In this document: positions 22,125-34,761 of the stretch, in pieces
Numbering within the stretch: the first letter of the stretch is position 1
Layout of the letters: each line of letters opens with the position of its first letter
Origin: Coleophoma eucalyptorum
Taxonomy: Eukaryota > Ascomycota > Leotiomycetes > Helotiales > Dermateaceae
DNA: 64,000 nt
Assembly (NCBI GenBank): GCA_026120035.1
Contig: JALRME010000017.1
Location: 558,001-622,000 of the forward strand
Direction: 5' to 3'
The notes under the pieces: generated by a model
Seen by the model: the letters and a program-made list of their open reading frames with translations, nothing else
The model's database searches: none
Told to the model about the DNA's origin: nothing
Position numbers and translations under genes: made by a program

Positions 22125-23863
22125 ATGTCGGTAGCCACCAAATTGGGAGACTTGTCAAATTGTCTTTCGACGCGGTTCGGAATTCTAGGGTTTTTGATCC
22201 TCATATTTACATTATGTGTTGTTGCATGGAAACGTACAGATCTTCCTCCTGATCACCCGCCTCTCGTGAAAGCAACAATACCCTGGTTAGGCCAATCGAT
22301 CGACTTGCTAAGGCGTAATAATTGGTTGATGGAGCATGTTAGGTATGTGGTCTAGAACCTGTTTTATGCTTGCTAATTAAAGAACCCAGAGCTCAACATC
22401 CAAGAGATGGCATCAAGACCCTCACCGTCGCTGGCCGGTACATGTACATCATAACGGACACCGAGCTCGCTGCTCAAATATACCGACAGTCTCGCAATTT
22501 TTCATTCGATCCATTGGCGTTGCTAGTCTCAGCTGCTTTTGGATGCGGCAAGGGTGATAAGAAGATTATCCAGCACGGAGCTCATGATTTCACCCTCGGG
22601 CCCGATCAAAAGATGCAAAGTGATCGCAGTGGAATTCTCGATCATCTGCACCGTATAGGTTCAGAGTATTTGCAAGGCGAGTCACTAGACTGTATGACGG
22701 CAGTTTTCATGGAGACGCTAACGCAGAGGATTGATCATCTTTTCCCTGAAGGACAGGATGCGAGCTATCAATGGAGGGAAGTTGAGCTGGTAGACTTTAT
22801 CAAGGAACATTGGACGATCGCTGCCACCATATCACTTTTCGGCTCCAAGCTCTACGAGGCGTGGCCAGACATTGATAGGTGGATGTGGGAATTCGATCCT
22901 AAGGTAGAGTTGCTACTCACCCGTCTACCGAGGTTTGTGTTTCCCACAGCTCACCGGATGAGGGAAGAAGGGTTGGAGAAGTTCGAGAACTGGGAGGCCG
23001 AAGCTAAAAAAGCTGATAAAGAATTTGTTTCTGATGACGCACAGTGGACTCCTCACTGGGGACTGAATTTCATGAGGAAGCGAGCAAAGGATACAGAGGA
23101 GTATGGGCTGAGTTCTCGTGGAAGAGCTACCTGTGCGTTATCACTTTTCTGGGGGTATGTCTTACAGCCGCAATGCAACCATAATTGTCTAACATACTTC
23201 AGCCAAAACGCCAATGCAATTCCCGCCTCAACATGGCTTTGTATCCAAGGTCTCACCATCCCCGGCCTTCTACCGAGACTACTTACTGCAATCCAAGACA
23301 GTAGATCTATCTCTGATCTACGAAAATTTGATATTTCTTTACTGCACGGACAGCCACTACTTCAATCTTCATTGCGGGAGACTTACCGCTGGGCAACTGA
23401 CTCTCCTGGTGTTCGGATAGTACAAACGGACACCAAAGTTGGACCCTATACACTTATGAAAGGTGGTATTGCTATGGTCAATTCGCGATCTTTCCAGATG
23501 AGCTCAAAAATTTGGTCCGAGGATGCAGCGCAGTTTGTTCCAGAAAGATTCCTGCAGCAAGCTATAAATGAGCCACGTGGGCCAGATTCGGATCCAAATG
23601 GAAGTAGTAATGCGAAATTGCAAAAGATTAGGCAGCTCTCTGTTCGTGCATTTGGTGGCGGTCACTGTCTATGCCCTGGCAGGCATTTTGCGGGAAGTGA
23701 GATTGTGGGTGGATTTGCAATATTGATGAGTATGCTTGAAATTGAAGTTCTGGATGATGTACTCAAGGAAAGAGGGATACCCAAGGTGATGTTGGATGAT
23801 AACAAGAAAGGTGGTTTATGGCCTGATCGAGGACTAAGAGTCAGGATGAGAAGAAGACGATAA
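22125..23863 (+). CDS. cytochrome P450 monooxygenase
   Basis: Predicted exons are 22125-22342, 22390-23154 and 23203-23863, giving 547 aa. An N-terminal membrane anchor (FGILGFLILIFTLCVVAW) precedes the Pro-rich hinge DLPPDHPPLVKATIPWLGQS. The I-helix region is WGQNANAIPASTWL, restored by removing a 48-nt intron that is itself in frame and stop-free. The K-helix ExxR is LRETYRW, then FVPERFL. The heme-binding loop FGGGHCLCPGRHF starts at about 478, with Cys485 as the heme ligand. The N-A-x-P-A I-helix without the usual acid-Thr pair resembles the CYP7/CYP8-like fungal group. That group includes sterol- and steroid-type hydroxylases and isomerase-like P450s, so the reaction is open. No biosynthetic cluster surrounds it. 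Confidence 0.92.
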
Positions 23864-24033
23864 GTGGCGATGTATTTTGTTACGATTATACCACCAGATA
23901 ATACAGAACACAGTCGCTCACTAACTACTTTTAGCAAATAATCTCCTATGAACTTCATCAATTCTGCCACAACACCCGATACTGATGATGATGAAAGTAT
24001 GAAGTTTCCCAACCCGGCGCCTGAACAAAATAG

Positions 24034-26134
24034 TTAACTATCCCTCACGCCCTCAATGACAAAATACTCCCACACAGTCCCCATCCTCGCGCACTCCTCC
24101 ACAACCTCTGCATCCTCCCACCACCACTCTCTCCCTTCCACCCATGCTCCCCAGCACTCTTTCCACAGCATCCTTCCAACCATACTTGCTAACTCATCAC
24201 TGAGTCTCAAATCACCATGATTTTCGCCCCCGACCCCAACGCCACCACTAGAAAAACCGAAACTCCAGCCAGAATTGTGTTGATCGTCAGGAACAACGGC
24301 ACGGAATTTGTTGTTGCGGATCGTGCTCCCTTCAGCGCGGAGACCTGCATCAGCCAGCCAGATTGGGAATAATCGAGACGGGTTGAGACACCGGAATTGT
24401 CGCTCGAGGTTGGTAATTAGATGTGTCTCAAGCCAGGTTCGAAGCCGTGGTCCTAGTGTGCTGGCGCAGGGCGACGGGTCAATTATCGTCAGGTGAAGTC
24501 GTCCCGTGCCGGGTGTGAGGCAGCGGTGGATCTCGCTCAGCATGGGCGGGATAGATGCTGAGGGGAGCACGCCACTGGCGAGGGAAAAGGAGTGGATTGC
24601 CTCGAAGTTGTTGTTTGCGTATGGGAGATACTGCCCAGGCGTGTGCAGGAGGAGTGGATACACATTTGGATATGATGTGGGTGATAATGGTGTTGTTGAA
24701 AGGTGGTGTAATTCACAGGTTGCGTTGAGCGCTGAAAGAAATGATGCCGATGCTGTCTGGATTAGCAAAAAAATAAAAGAAATTAGAGTGGAATGCATAC
24801 CGTGATTTTCAAATAAGGATAGAATTTTGACTGGTCTGGACATTAAAGTACTTGAACTGGTGTCGATACTCAGGCCCGGCGAAGGAATTGATTCGGTATC
24901 ATCATCCTTATTCTGAGCTCTCAACGCTGTGAGCATCCACAATTGCTTTTCCAATTCAAGCTCTCGATACACAGACGCGTCAACGTTGACCATCCACTCC
25001 TCCTTCAGCCGCTCAAGCATGATCTTTTGGGTAGCAGCCTCTTTCATCCGAATATTTTTCTGTAAATGAGTCAGTTCGGATGGTATTTGCCTCTCCTTCT
25101 TGACCTTGCGCCGAGACGAGCGTTTGGTGGATGATGAGAATGAAGACCGTGGTAGAGATGGGAGCGGCGAAAGAGGTGGTGCAGGTGACAGTTCATGTAG
25201 TGATGAGTGCACTCCTAGAATTGGCTCATCATCTACACATCTCCAAGATTCTGGAGGTTGCCAATTTGGCCATTTACTGGGCTCTAGAAGCTCTTGTTCA
25301 GCGGCTGCTGACAGTGTTTCCGAGGACCCATGCATCACACCGCCCTTGAAGGGATCTGGAGAGTCGGATCTGACTGCGTTAGTACTGTTTCTTCTGAATT
25401 AAGAGAGGCTTACTGCTTAGGCTGGCCATTGTTCACTTCAATCAGATGGTTTCCATTAGATGAAATATGAACCACTGTGGCGACTTGCTCAACTTCTTGC
25501 ACACTTGCGGTCGACGAGGATACTGTGACCTCGGTTGTTTGGGTCACAAAAGACTTGGGACTCAATGGTTGAACAAGACTTGGCTTCCTAGAAGTCTCTA
25601 CTGTTGAACCCCACGAAGTGTTGGTTGCGATGGAGTCTTCTGTTCTTGCAGAAAATATGGATGCTTCAATTATTAGCACGTGTTTGATAGAGGCCCGAAT
25701 AACTCACTGTCGGTCTGTCTTGAATGGCGCGATATGTGATCGGGTGTCGACATAAAAAAAGCATTATCATCAACAGCTCTCGGGGTCGTCGGGTCCTCTG
25801 CTACCGGCTCTATCTGCTCAACATAGCTCGAATACCTTCTCGAGGCATGTGATTCATCTTTGATGACAGGTCTTGCAGTAGCTAGCCTAGAGGACGAAGT
25901 ACTTCTAAGGATGCCATCCTTAGCACTTTTCTTGTCTTTCCTGTTTCCATTCAGGAATGTCAGAAGCGATACTCGGGTCGTCGTCTGACGGGTAGATTCA
26001 ATAGATTTAGAAGACTTGGAACTTCGAACTGACGAGGAACTGGATTGTGTGGTAGCAGCAGCTTGTTGCTCTTTACGAGTCCGGCGTTGCGCAACCGTCT
26101 CCCTCTCTGGATCGCTCCACGAAACATCGAACAT
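24034..26134 (-). CDS. methyltransferase-like protein with disordered N-terminal half
   Basis: Predicted exons are 26134-25708, 25663-25414, 25369-24801 and 24752-24034 (introns 44-48 nt), giving 654 aa. The start MFDVSWSDPERETVAQRRTR is the first ATG of the longest chain. Residues 1-330 are Ser/Thr-rich and disordered, with a basic patch (SSTKRSSRRKVKKERQ). A charged helix follows (KNIRMKEAATQKIMLERLKE). The C-terminal part has a class I methyltransferase layout: PVKILSLFENHASASFLSAL in place of motif I, LPYANNNFEAIHSFSL as the post-II segment, MLSEIHRCLTPGTGRLHLTI, and a Trp/Glu-rich end. The usual Gly-rich SAM-binding loop is missing, so activity is doubtful. It may be a degenerate relative with a regulatory role. 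The third intron is also in frame, so a retained form would be open. Confidence 0.72.
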
Positions 26135-28294
26135 CCTGTTACTGTCGTGGTTAGGCGCTTGATGACGGCGAAGAAATGTTAAATCAGAATGGGGAGTGAG
26201 AAGGAGGATGAAGCTGGAATAATGCAGACACGAGAACCCCGAGCTGATAGCGGAAGCAGGTCAGCACCAACCAGATCCAATAAGCTTTTCAATACTCCAG
26301 AGTTGCAGGAAAGTTGTAGGTTGGTGCCACCTCACATGGCTGGGAGAACAGCCAGGACGGCACATCATTCCTCACTCGGGCATTTGATAGATCGCAGAAA
26401 TGGTTCTTGACCTTGTGCTGCTCTAGACCAGCCTTAGAGTTCGAACAATGGTCGCAGCATCGCGGAAGAACTACTCGTGCTGCATTGATCCGTCTTCCAG
26501 TCTGGCACTTGCGCAGGTCAAAGAGGTTTGTACTGACTGGGGAGCCAATTAAAGCAGGGACCGGAACAAGGAAGTTTTATACGAAGGATTGAGGTTCGCC
26601 GGCATGCAGGTGCATGCAGCAAATGTAATGCAATGCAGGCCGTGACGCCTAACCTGCCAGGGGTTGAGAAAGGGAGAGGATCTGTATCAAATAGATTTAT
26701 GGTGTTGAGAGCGACCTGCGGGCCTTGGAAGTCTGCTTTGAGGCCTCGGTGGTAGTGAAGTCGATCGAGATAAAGCGACGAGGCAAGCCATGGGAAACTG
26801 AATCATTCTATGTTGTGTGGGAGATTGTACTGTACGCCATCCAGGACTTGAGCAATGATGCGTGACAAGGATGGCTGATGATTGGGATACAGATAGAAAC
26901 ACGGCATAGTGCCAAGCGGGGATTTGGGTTGGAATCGTGGGAAATGAGAGGAGGTGAGTGGAGAGATGGAGGGAGGAAGGAGGGGAGGAGGGAGGGAAGG
27001 AGAATTAGAGCCAACAGTAAGAAAGCCGAAGAGCAAAGAGAAGAGGGTTAGAGTGCTTCTTGTGGCTGATGGAAACAAAGCAGAGCCACCAAGTTCGATA
27101 ATTCAATACGGTCGCTTGTTCCGGTGCAAGGAGATGAAAAAAGGCGGCCTCGCTAAAAAGCAATTACTTGCATTGCATTAGCGACACCATCCTCTGCTCT
27201 AATCTTCTACTTCTCCTCTCCTCCTATGCTACTCTACTCCTCTGTTCGGCCTTACTCCGACGCGTTGTATTGTTGCAATCAATAGCCTCCCTTTCCTTCT
27301 TCATTTCAAGACCCTGCAAAGTATAATCAAAGCCCCATGTCTCGTTCCGATACAAGATCTCCATCGGCAACCGTCTGGCATCAAGCACTGCGGGAACTAA
27401 GTCTGACACCTGCAAATTTCCTCTGGCTATCTCTCGCCACCTTTCCCAACGTGCATACCATTGCGCATCATTCTATCAGAAAAGCCAGGCTCATGTTGCC
27501 TCACCTCAATTTATCCCCCCTAATATCACTCCCGCGGACCAGTCTTGCACTGCAACGTCATGTGAGGAGATGCGCAACAACATGCAGGTAAGATTATTGC
27601 TTCTTGCTCGCTTCGCTCTGGGCCGGCAATTTATTGATATATCGTTTTAATCCTTCACCGCAATTTATATAATCTGCACTGTCCTCGATCATTTACCGCA
27701 TCAGATTGAGGTTGGATGAACTTAGTAACTTGATGACGTGAACTTCTCAATCAAGAGCGGAGGAATCGCGGGAGTTGCTTTTCCCTGTTGCTGGTTGCAT
27801 GGCAATGGTAAGTTGCACGTAGCTGCAGACATATTGTACAACATATCCGGCGCTCAAGCCCTTCCACTTTTTGGCAATGTGCAAATCTAGTGTTGGACCG
27901 GATACCTGCAGCAAAAGTAGTCTTAACTAGCCCACATAAGTTCCATCGATGGTTCGAACGTAGATTCAGCCCCTCATTTTGACTACATTGCCTTGATGCT
28001 GGGGCGTCCGAAATCTGCGGATCGGATCGCCTTTCCCAGTTATCATGTTGACTATTCTCCCAGGTAGTGGGTTCGATTTATGCTCCATCATTCCTCTAGT
28101 TCCTTTCCCCCCTTGCACCTTTACACTTTTCTCATATTTCCCCTCACCACGTTCATCCGCCCAGGCCATGAGATTGCCATGCATACCTAGTAAACGGTCG
28201 AGTTGATGTTCCTTCTTTCAGCTGCCTTTACTTTTACCCTTCATCTGTTCTCCTTTTCCACTCGTTCAATTCCTGCAACACCGTCTGCTGCAAG
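26135..28294. other. 2.2 kb divergent intergenic region
   Basis: Lies between the divergent methyltransferase-like and purine permease genes. It contains a GGA/GAG-rich purine tract at about 26937-27008. An 84-codon frame at 27337-27591 has no recognisable protein. Pyrimidine-rich sequence before 28295 is probably the permease leader. Confidence 0.5.
26937..27008 (+). repeat. purine-rich GGA tract
   Basis: A run of about 70 bases almost free of pyrimidines, built of GGAGG, GAGGG and GGAAGG units (for example at 26968-27001). Such tracts can form triplex or G-quadruplex structures and occur in fungal promoters. No function is shown here. Confidence 0.6.
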
Positions 28295-30326
28295 ATGTTT
28301 TCAATTCGAGACACCATCGATGTGATCGATGCCAAAATTGCCAAATCAACCTTCGCAAGAGTCTTTCGGCTCGATGGATCTGGTCATGTAAGTTCCTGTT
28401 CTGGGGGTGTTTTTATGTGATGCTAAGCCGGTAACAGGAGAAAGAGCGCCCAGGCTCGAAATTTGTCACCGAAATTCGGGCTGGCATTACCACGTTCTTT
28501 ACCATGGCTTATATCATTGCAGTCAATGTAAGCTGGCTCGTTTGATATGTATTTAATTATATTAACAATCAAAAGGCTTCTGTCTTGACTGAAAGTGGAG
28601 GTACTTGTGTTTGTACAAGTACAACAGATCCGTCTTGCAGTAATGATGCCGATTATGCTCAATGTCTGATTGGTAGGTGCTTTTCCACTGTGGCTTTATA
28701 TGACTTACATTTTTAGGCATTAATCGAGACTTGATCACCGCAACCGCGGCCCTTGCTGGCCTTGGATCAATAGTATTCGGGTTTTTAACAAACCTTCCTG
28801 TTGCTCTTGGGTAAGTCGTTGAATATTGTTTCTTGCCCCAGACTGATGTTTGTAGTCCCGGCATGGGATTAAATGCATACTTTACTTATCAAGTGGTCGG
28901 GTACCATGGTACTGGGCCTGTCTCATATCAAATGGCCCTGATGGCCGTCTTTGTCGAAGGCTTTATATTTGTCTTCCTCTCATTGATCGGCATGCGACAA
29001 TGGCTTGTCAAAATTATACCAGCATCAATCAAAACTGCCAGCGGAGTTGGAATTGGTCTATTTCTTACTGAGATAGGATTGTCATACTCCGCTGGCATAG
29101 GTGCCATTACTGGTTCTTCTGTTACGCCAACAAATCTTGGAGGCTGCCCAACTCAATACTTAGCTGCTGATGGCAGTTGTTCAAGTCATCAGATGCAGAA
29201 CCCTAGTGTAAGTCCCCTGTAGTTTTTGATTTCTCCAGCTCACCAGTCTAGATGTGGATCGGTATCTTGTGTGGAGGGATGGTCACATCTTACCTGATGG
29301 CGTATCGATACAAGTGTGCAATAATTATAGGGATTGCGCTTGTCTCAATCCTATCATGGCCGTCAGTATGCAGCTTTCTGTGTATATCAATCGCTAATAT
29401 GCTATAGTCGCAATACTTCTTTTACATATTTCCCTCATAATGCTGCAGGGGATACTCGTTTCGAGTTTTTCAAGAAAGTAGTTGACTTCCATCCTATACA
29501 AAATACTTTGGCGGTACAAGACTGGAACGTCAATAAGGCAGGAAATCACTTTGCCCTAGCTCTGTTCACCTTCCTATACGTCGACATCGTTGATTGTACG
29601 GCAACTCTCTACAGCATGGCTCGGTTTTCTGGGGTTGTTGATCCAGAGACTGGGGATTTCCCACGCTCTACACTTGCCTATTGCACTGATGCAATCATGA
29701 TCTCCATTGGATCAGTGTTTGGGTGCTCTCCAGTAACGGCATTCATTGAGTCCGGCGCAGGAATTACCGAGGGTGGAAGAACAGGTCTCACTGCCATCAT
29801 CACTGGAACCTGCTTTCTGATCTCTATCTTTTTCGCACCCATTTTCGCTTCCATCCCTCCATGGGCAACGGGCTGTACACTCATTCTTGTTGGCTGTCTC
29901 ATGATGCGCCAAGTCGTCAACATCAATTGGACCTATATTGGCGATGCTCTACCGGCTTTCGTGACTATAGTTTGCATGCCTTTCACCTACTCTGCCGCTT
30001 ATGGACTCATTGCTGGACTGATGGTCTATACCATTCTCAACTCGGCAATTGCGCTTACTAGAATTATTAGCAAAGGAAGAATTCAGCCTCCTGATGCTGA
30101 TTCTGCTGAGTATTGGACTTACAAGCCACATGGAGGTGTAGCTCCTTGGTTTATACGAGTCGTACAGAACAGAGGACGTTTCTGGGACCATCCCATTGAT
30201 GACGTCTTTGAGGTCCACTCTATTGATGAAGCTCTTCCAAATAGACAGAAAGAAATGGTTACCGTTAGAGGCGGGCATGGGAGATCGGCGTCAGATGTTT
30301 CGAGAGAGACGGGGTCTAGATTATGA
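28295..30326 (+). CDS. AzgA-type purine (adenine/guanine/hypoxanthine) permease
   Basis: Predicted exons are 28295-28387, 28438-28527, 28576-28672, 28717-28810, 28856-29207, 29252-29361 and 29408-30326 (introns 44-50 nt), giving 584 aa. Family marks are the N-terminal FVTEIRAGITTFFTMAYIIA, NRDLITATAALAGLGS, GPGMGLNAYFTYQVVGYHG and SGVGIGLFLTEIG. Later come DIVDCTATLYSMARFSGVVD and GCSPVTAFIESGAGITEGGR, which form the substrate-site region of the AzgA branch of nucleobase transporters. About 12-14 membrane segments are visible. In Aspergillus, AzgA takes up adenine, guanine and hypoxanthine at the plasma membrane. The cytosolic tail is hydrophilic and ends TGSRL. All exon joins preserve the known family sequence, so the model is well supported. 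Confidence 0.93.
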
Positions 30327-33109
30327 GTCACGAAGGAGTTTATTGGGGAGGTCCTGTGAGTTTTGTAGTAATCTTTTCAAGTATATCTTATAAATTACAC
30401 ATTCTGTCTGCTTTCAGTCCGGCTCCGAATCTCGCAGTCTTGGATCAGCTGTCCCGCACACCGTGAACGTGGCATCTACTTCCACGGCGTGCATACTTTC
30501 TGCAGATGAGGAGGCTAGATCTCTTTGCAGGCATTACCTAGTAATTTTGGTATAACAATCTCCGATGCTCTGACCTAGAAAGTAGCTCGGGCTGCAGGGA
30601 GTGTGGAGATTGATGCTGCAAATTGCGACCCTCATCAAAAGCACAATGTGTCAGCACCACCATCATTGAAGCCAAGCTTTACTATCGCGTCTGGAAGGCG
30701 CAAACTGCATACCAACACTATTTTTTTGGGACCTTGCTAGACTTGGCAAAATGACGTGCAAAATCTCCGTTCCCTGGTTCTTAGTTGGCCATTTAACAAA
30801 GGTTTGAGTGTAGTTGCTCAACATCCTGGTGTCAAGGACTTCCTTGCATCTCTTTATTCTCCTGTAATCTAGGTAATTCTTTAAATCATGTCGTGCCATG
30901 CTGAGATATAGTGGTTTCAGCCATCTTTTCTGTTCTCTAAGGGTTCGAACCTTATGATGACTGATTATGTCGCAGTTGGCCATGGCCACACTTAAAAGAT
31001 AGTCAGCATTCTGCCTTTGGTTCTCATAATTCCAAGATTTCGCCCTGGAAATTTGAATGTTTCCCGACTAACTTCGAATAGAGGGGTTGTTCCAGATCGC
31101 TGTATCATTGTTTCCAATCAGTCCATCGACGCTTTCGTAGAAGTTTCACGAAGCAGCTGCCAGCGATTCCAGTTTCTGCAGATCCGGTAGTCCCTATCTA
31201 GCTGGCTGTAGATGCTAGCATGTGACTATGTTGATTTAGTAGGTTATAATACCTTCTGTTGTGACTGCTTAATCAGGTAGTAGGAGTTGGGGATCTGGTC
31301 CAGTTCCACATCGTGCTCAAAACCTATAGCCTGCCGCTGGGACAGAAGGTGGAGTCTATGCTCTTACCGGTGTACTGATGACACTTACTACGATTAATTC
31401 GCGCTCGTAAGTAGATCTTTGCTAAAATTAATGAGTCACGATACTCATTGTGCTGGCAGAGTCACGCGCTCTGCCAGCGCAGTCGCAAAATCTACATCGT
31501 CGCTGTTACATTTCTCAAACAGCGCGTAGGAGTATTTCACTCCAATGTCCCCTCAGACATAAGAGGAAGTAAGTGTTCAAACCTTTGCGATAATCGGACT
31601 CACCTCTTCGGTCGCTTCCAATGATGCTTCACTAGGTGTCTCAAGTAGAAGTGCCGACAGCAGTGAACTCGCTAGCGATATCTCGCCAGCAACTGAGACA
31701 ATTATGCACGATCTGTCCGGACTTGCAACTCCCACTGCGCTTCTGACTACATTTGTGGAAGTTTGTATTCACTGCAGGAAACCGGTGTCTTGGGCGCTGG
31801 GATTTCGAAGTGTTTCAGCTATTGCCATGGCTCCATAATTTCAATGGAGGTGTGTTATTTGAGCGAGTTGGTGTGAAGAACGTTGATGAATTATAGCTTG
31901 TCGGGTTTGCAGCATTTATTGTCGTTTTGGAGAGATTTACTTCTGCCGCTGTCATAGTCGGTATAAAGCTCTCGGGACTACTTGTCTCACCTTGGATCTC
32001 AAGGTAGTCCTAACTTGGTCACGTATAACGGAAACGGTACGACCTCCCCACTCTCTCGAAGATCATTTGGCAATACTAGATCGAGGTTGTGCAACAAGCG
32101 GAGATGGAAATAAGACAATGAATGATCTTTCAGAGGTGACATCTGCCTTGTCGAACGATTTCAGATTCGTCACCTCGTGAACAGAGAGCTTTTCTGTTCA
32201 CGTTCTGTCGGTATGTCTAATGTAAGGACGATGCGACTTCAGAGTTCAAGACACAGAGTACCATCTTGCCAGATGATCCCAATGACAAAGAGAAAAATTC
32301 TAAAATTGCCACAGAAAAGTATCTATTGAATTACACTTGCACAAAGAAACCAAACTCAAAATCCAAAAATATCTCAACACGAAGTCAACACTAAGCACCG
32401 AATACCCGCATCCGCTTCCAGAAATCTTGTCAAATACGAAAAAGTCCAGCGAGTTCTAAGCCACACCAACGACCATAAATCATCCCATTTATAATTACTA
32501 AGTTTACTAAAGAAGTAGCAAAAGCACGTCATTCCAGAGAGTAAGCTTATTTGCCGCTGCCGAGTATGGGGTAAAATACGAGATTCCCTCATGTAAATGG
32601 CTTAGTACACTTTCAGCTCTCGAATCTCGTGATAGTCGCTTCTCGGCTGACGGCGATAAATCCGGGACCAAGTGAGCAGTTTAGTGAGTATACGGTTGCT
32701 TGTGGAAGTAAGGGAGTCGTATCTCAGTAGGCGCGAAGGATTTCTTTATATTTGGCTCAACATATATAGACGAAAATGTAGAGATTAGTGTCTTGGCCCT
32801 CGTAAAGCTGGCTTAGTTCTTCCCTCGGCAACTAAGAGCTCGTGGTGTGCTTAGAAACGGGGCGCAGAGAACGTAAACAGCTGATGAGCTGGAATGTACA
32901 CCCAGACATACTGCTCAGCTTGCCACTTTTTCCTCATTGCGGGATGAGATGTGCCGTATAGTTGTACGAATCCGGAGGGTGGAAAGAGTATAAGAAGGCA
33001 GGATTAAACCCTCTAAATCCTACATCAATCAGCATCACTTCCAAACATCGACAACAAGATCATCCTCACTAACTCATACAACTTCCCCAAGTTCATCTTA
33101 ACTATCAAA
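30327..33109. other. 2.8 kb without a confident gene
   Basis: No long open frame. Between about 31350 and 31990 there are scattered open patches: a Ser/Thr/Ala-rich stretch of about 45 codons at 31605-31755, and a hydrophobic stretch near 31915-32010. Splice-like GT and AG sites lie between them. They may be remains of a decayed gene, but no domain can be named. The end of the region holds the promoter of the small secreted protein. Confidence 0.4.
32989..32994 (+). promoter_or_regulatory. TATA-like element of the small secreted protein gene
   Basis: TATAAG lies 121 bases before the ATG at 33110 and is followed by a CT/CA-rich leader. Spacing fits a core promoter with a transcription start some 30 bases downstream. 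Assignment rests on position only. Confidence 0.4.
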
Positions 33110-33480
33110 ATGAAGACCTTTACCATCACCGCCGCTGTCGCCGCTCTCCTCGCCTCCGTGGCTACCGCAGCTCCAGCACAAGAAGCTCGCCAATTCCAAG
33201 CCCAAATCACATTCTACGGCGCTGCAGACGCCACTTTCTCCTTGTCCGTCCCAACTGATGGATCTGTCTTCACCATCGGTAAGTGTGTCTCAGAAAATAC
33301 CAAAAATGAAAACTAATAAGAATAGACAACCCCTTGAGTGTCTCTCAGATCGAGTCTCTTGGTGGCGCCACTTGTTCCTTTAATGGTATTGACGGCTCTA
33401 ACACTGTTGTTGTTGGTGCTCAAACTGTTGATGTTGGACCACCACAGACTCAGGTCTCAGGAAGCTGCTCGGCTTTCTAA
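33110..33480 (+). CDS. small secreted protein
   Basis: Predicted exons are 33110-33278 and 33326-33480 (intron 47 nt), giving 107 aa. The first 20 residues are a clear signal peptide (TFTITAAVAALLASVATA), with likely cleavage before APAQEA. The mature part is about 87 aa and β-rich in appearance: FQAQITFYGAADATFSLSVP, then SQIESLGGATCSFNGIDGS, then VVVGAQTVDVGPPQTQVSGS, ending CSAF. It has only two cysteines, which could form one disulfide between the middle and the C-terminus. Small secreted proteins of this form occur in plant-associated ascomycetes and include effector candidates; no function is known to me. It sits alone in a gene-poor block with a good TATA-like promoter. Confidence 0.85.
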
Positions 33481-34761
33481 GTGAACAAATGGAGAGTGGA
33501 GTTATGGATGCACAGGATGGCAGTTACGGGGTGTTCCACATTCATTTTGGCGACTTGTTTCTTGGTTTGGTCTGTTTCCGCGGGGTGGTGAATTAGGTAG
33601 TTGGGTTTGGATGGCGAGGTAATAATGACATCTTTAAAATTCTATTACCTTTTGACTTATAAAATTTGTACTTCCTGGGAAGTAAGTCTGGATTTTGTGT
33701 CAAGACATCAGTCATGGGTCGGCTGTATTTTGACCCCCCCCCTCTAGCCCGAAAGAAACGAAATAAAAGATAAAAACATTGAATCTTTCCCGAATATTAT
33801 CGGCTTCTCTATTGCTATTCAGAGTGTAAAATTAACTAAATGGTATTGCCTGGTTTCTTTCCGAATGATGTCTTGAATACTGTTGGTTGATCTATATACC
33901 TCTTATTTCAATAGCTGTAATAGACAGGTCAAAATGGTAAGGTAAAACATAGATGATTCTTCTAAGTGAGTGTGGTGGAGGTCTTATAAATACCCCTTCT
34001 GGGTATCGATTCGACCTCCGTAGTAATATAATCATATGTAGTGTTTGCGCCTGAGCGCAAACACGGGAACAAGCAAGTAGTATAGAGATATTCCAACTCT
34101 ATACACCTATAGGTGGCGTAGCGATATACCAATACCTGTATGAGGTGTAACGATGTTACCTCACGTGTGGTGGTAGATATATCGATATTCCAACAAATAC
34201 CTTTTCAAAACTAAAAGACTGTACGATTTTGGGGGAGTTGTCAAATGATAAGATCTGCATCGAAAAATCAAAATTTTGGAAGCCTATATTGCCCGATCTG
34301 CCAAAATAGAAAATTTTAAATAAGACTCCTGAAAAGTACTTCAATCAGTTATATATTGCAGAAGTTCTATGAATACAGAACCGCTGAGCGATATGTATAT
34401 TTTCGACAAAAAAATTATTACGTCATGGTTTGCGTCCTCGCCCACCTGTTGAGGATCACAAAGATATCAAGTTGCTTCTTTATTATAAGCTAAGCAGTGA
34501 TAGTCCATATGAAAGCCTGGGACTCACTTTGAAATATTATGTTAAGAAAATATTAGATTTTCTTGAGTGTGACCGGCAACAAGTCACATAGTACCCCGTA
34601 CTAAAGCATCGAGAGCATATACTACTTCTCGGTTAAATACCCTTCACGACAGTCGAGAGAGTTCGAACGCTTCGAACGGTACAACTTCGGTGCGGTGTTT
34701 CAAAATCACAATCTATATATAGATTAATAAGGGATGTCACCCCAACAAAAAGTAATCATCA
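33481..34761. other. AT-rich intergenic region
   Basis: 1.3 kb between the secreted protein gene and the tRNA genes. It starts with the 3' UTR and has a C9-like homopolymer near 33736. The rest is AT-rich with no coding evidence on either strand. Confidence 0.5.

Noticed and set aside
25410..25679. Separate 89-codon gene between two minus-strand frames
   Set aside because: Splice sites on both sides join it in frame to its neighbours as exon 2 of the methyltransferase-like gene.
27337..27591. 84-codon frame ending at a donor-like GTAAGA
   Set aside because: No following exon keeps a protein-like frame; more likely promoter or leader DNA of the permease.
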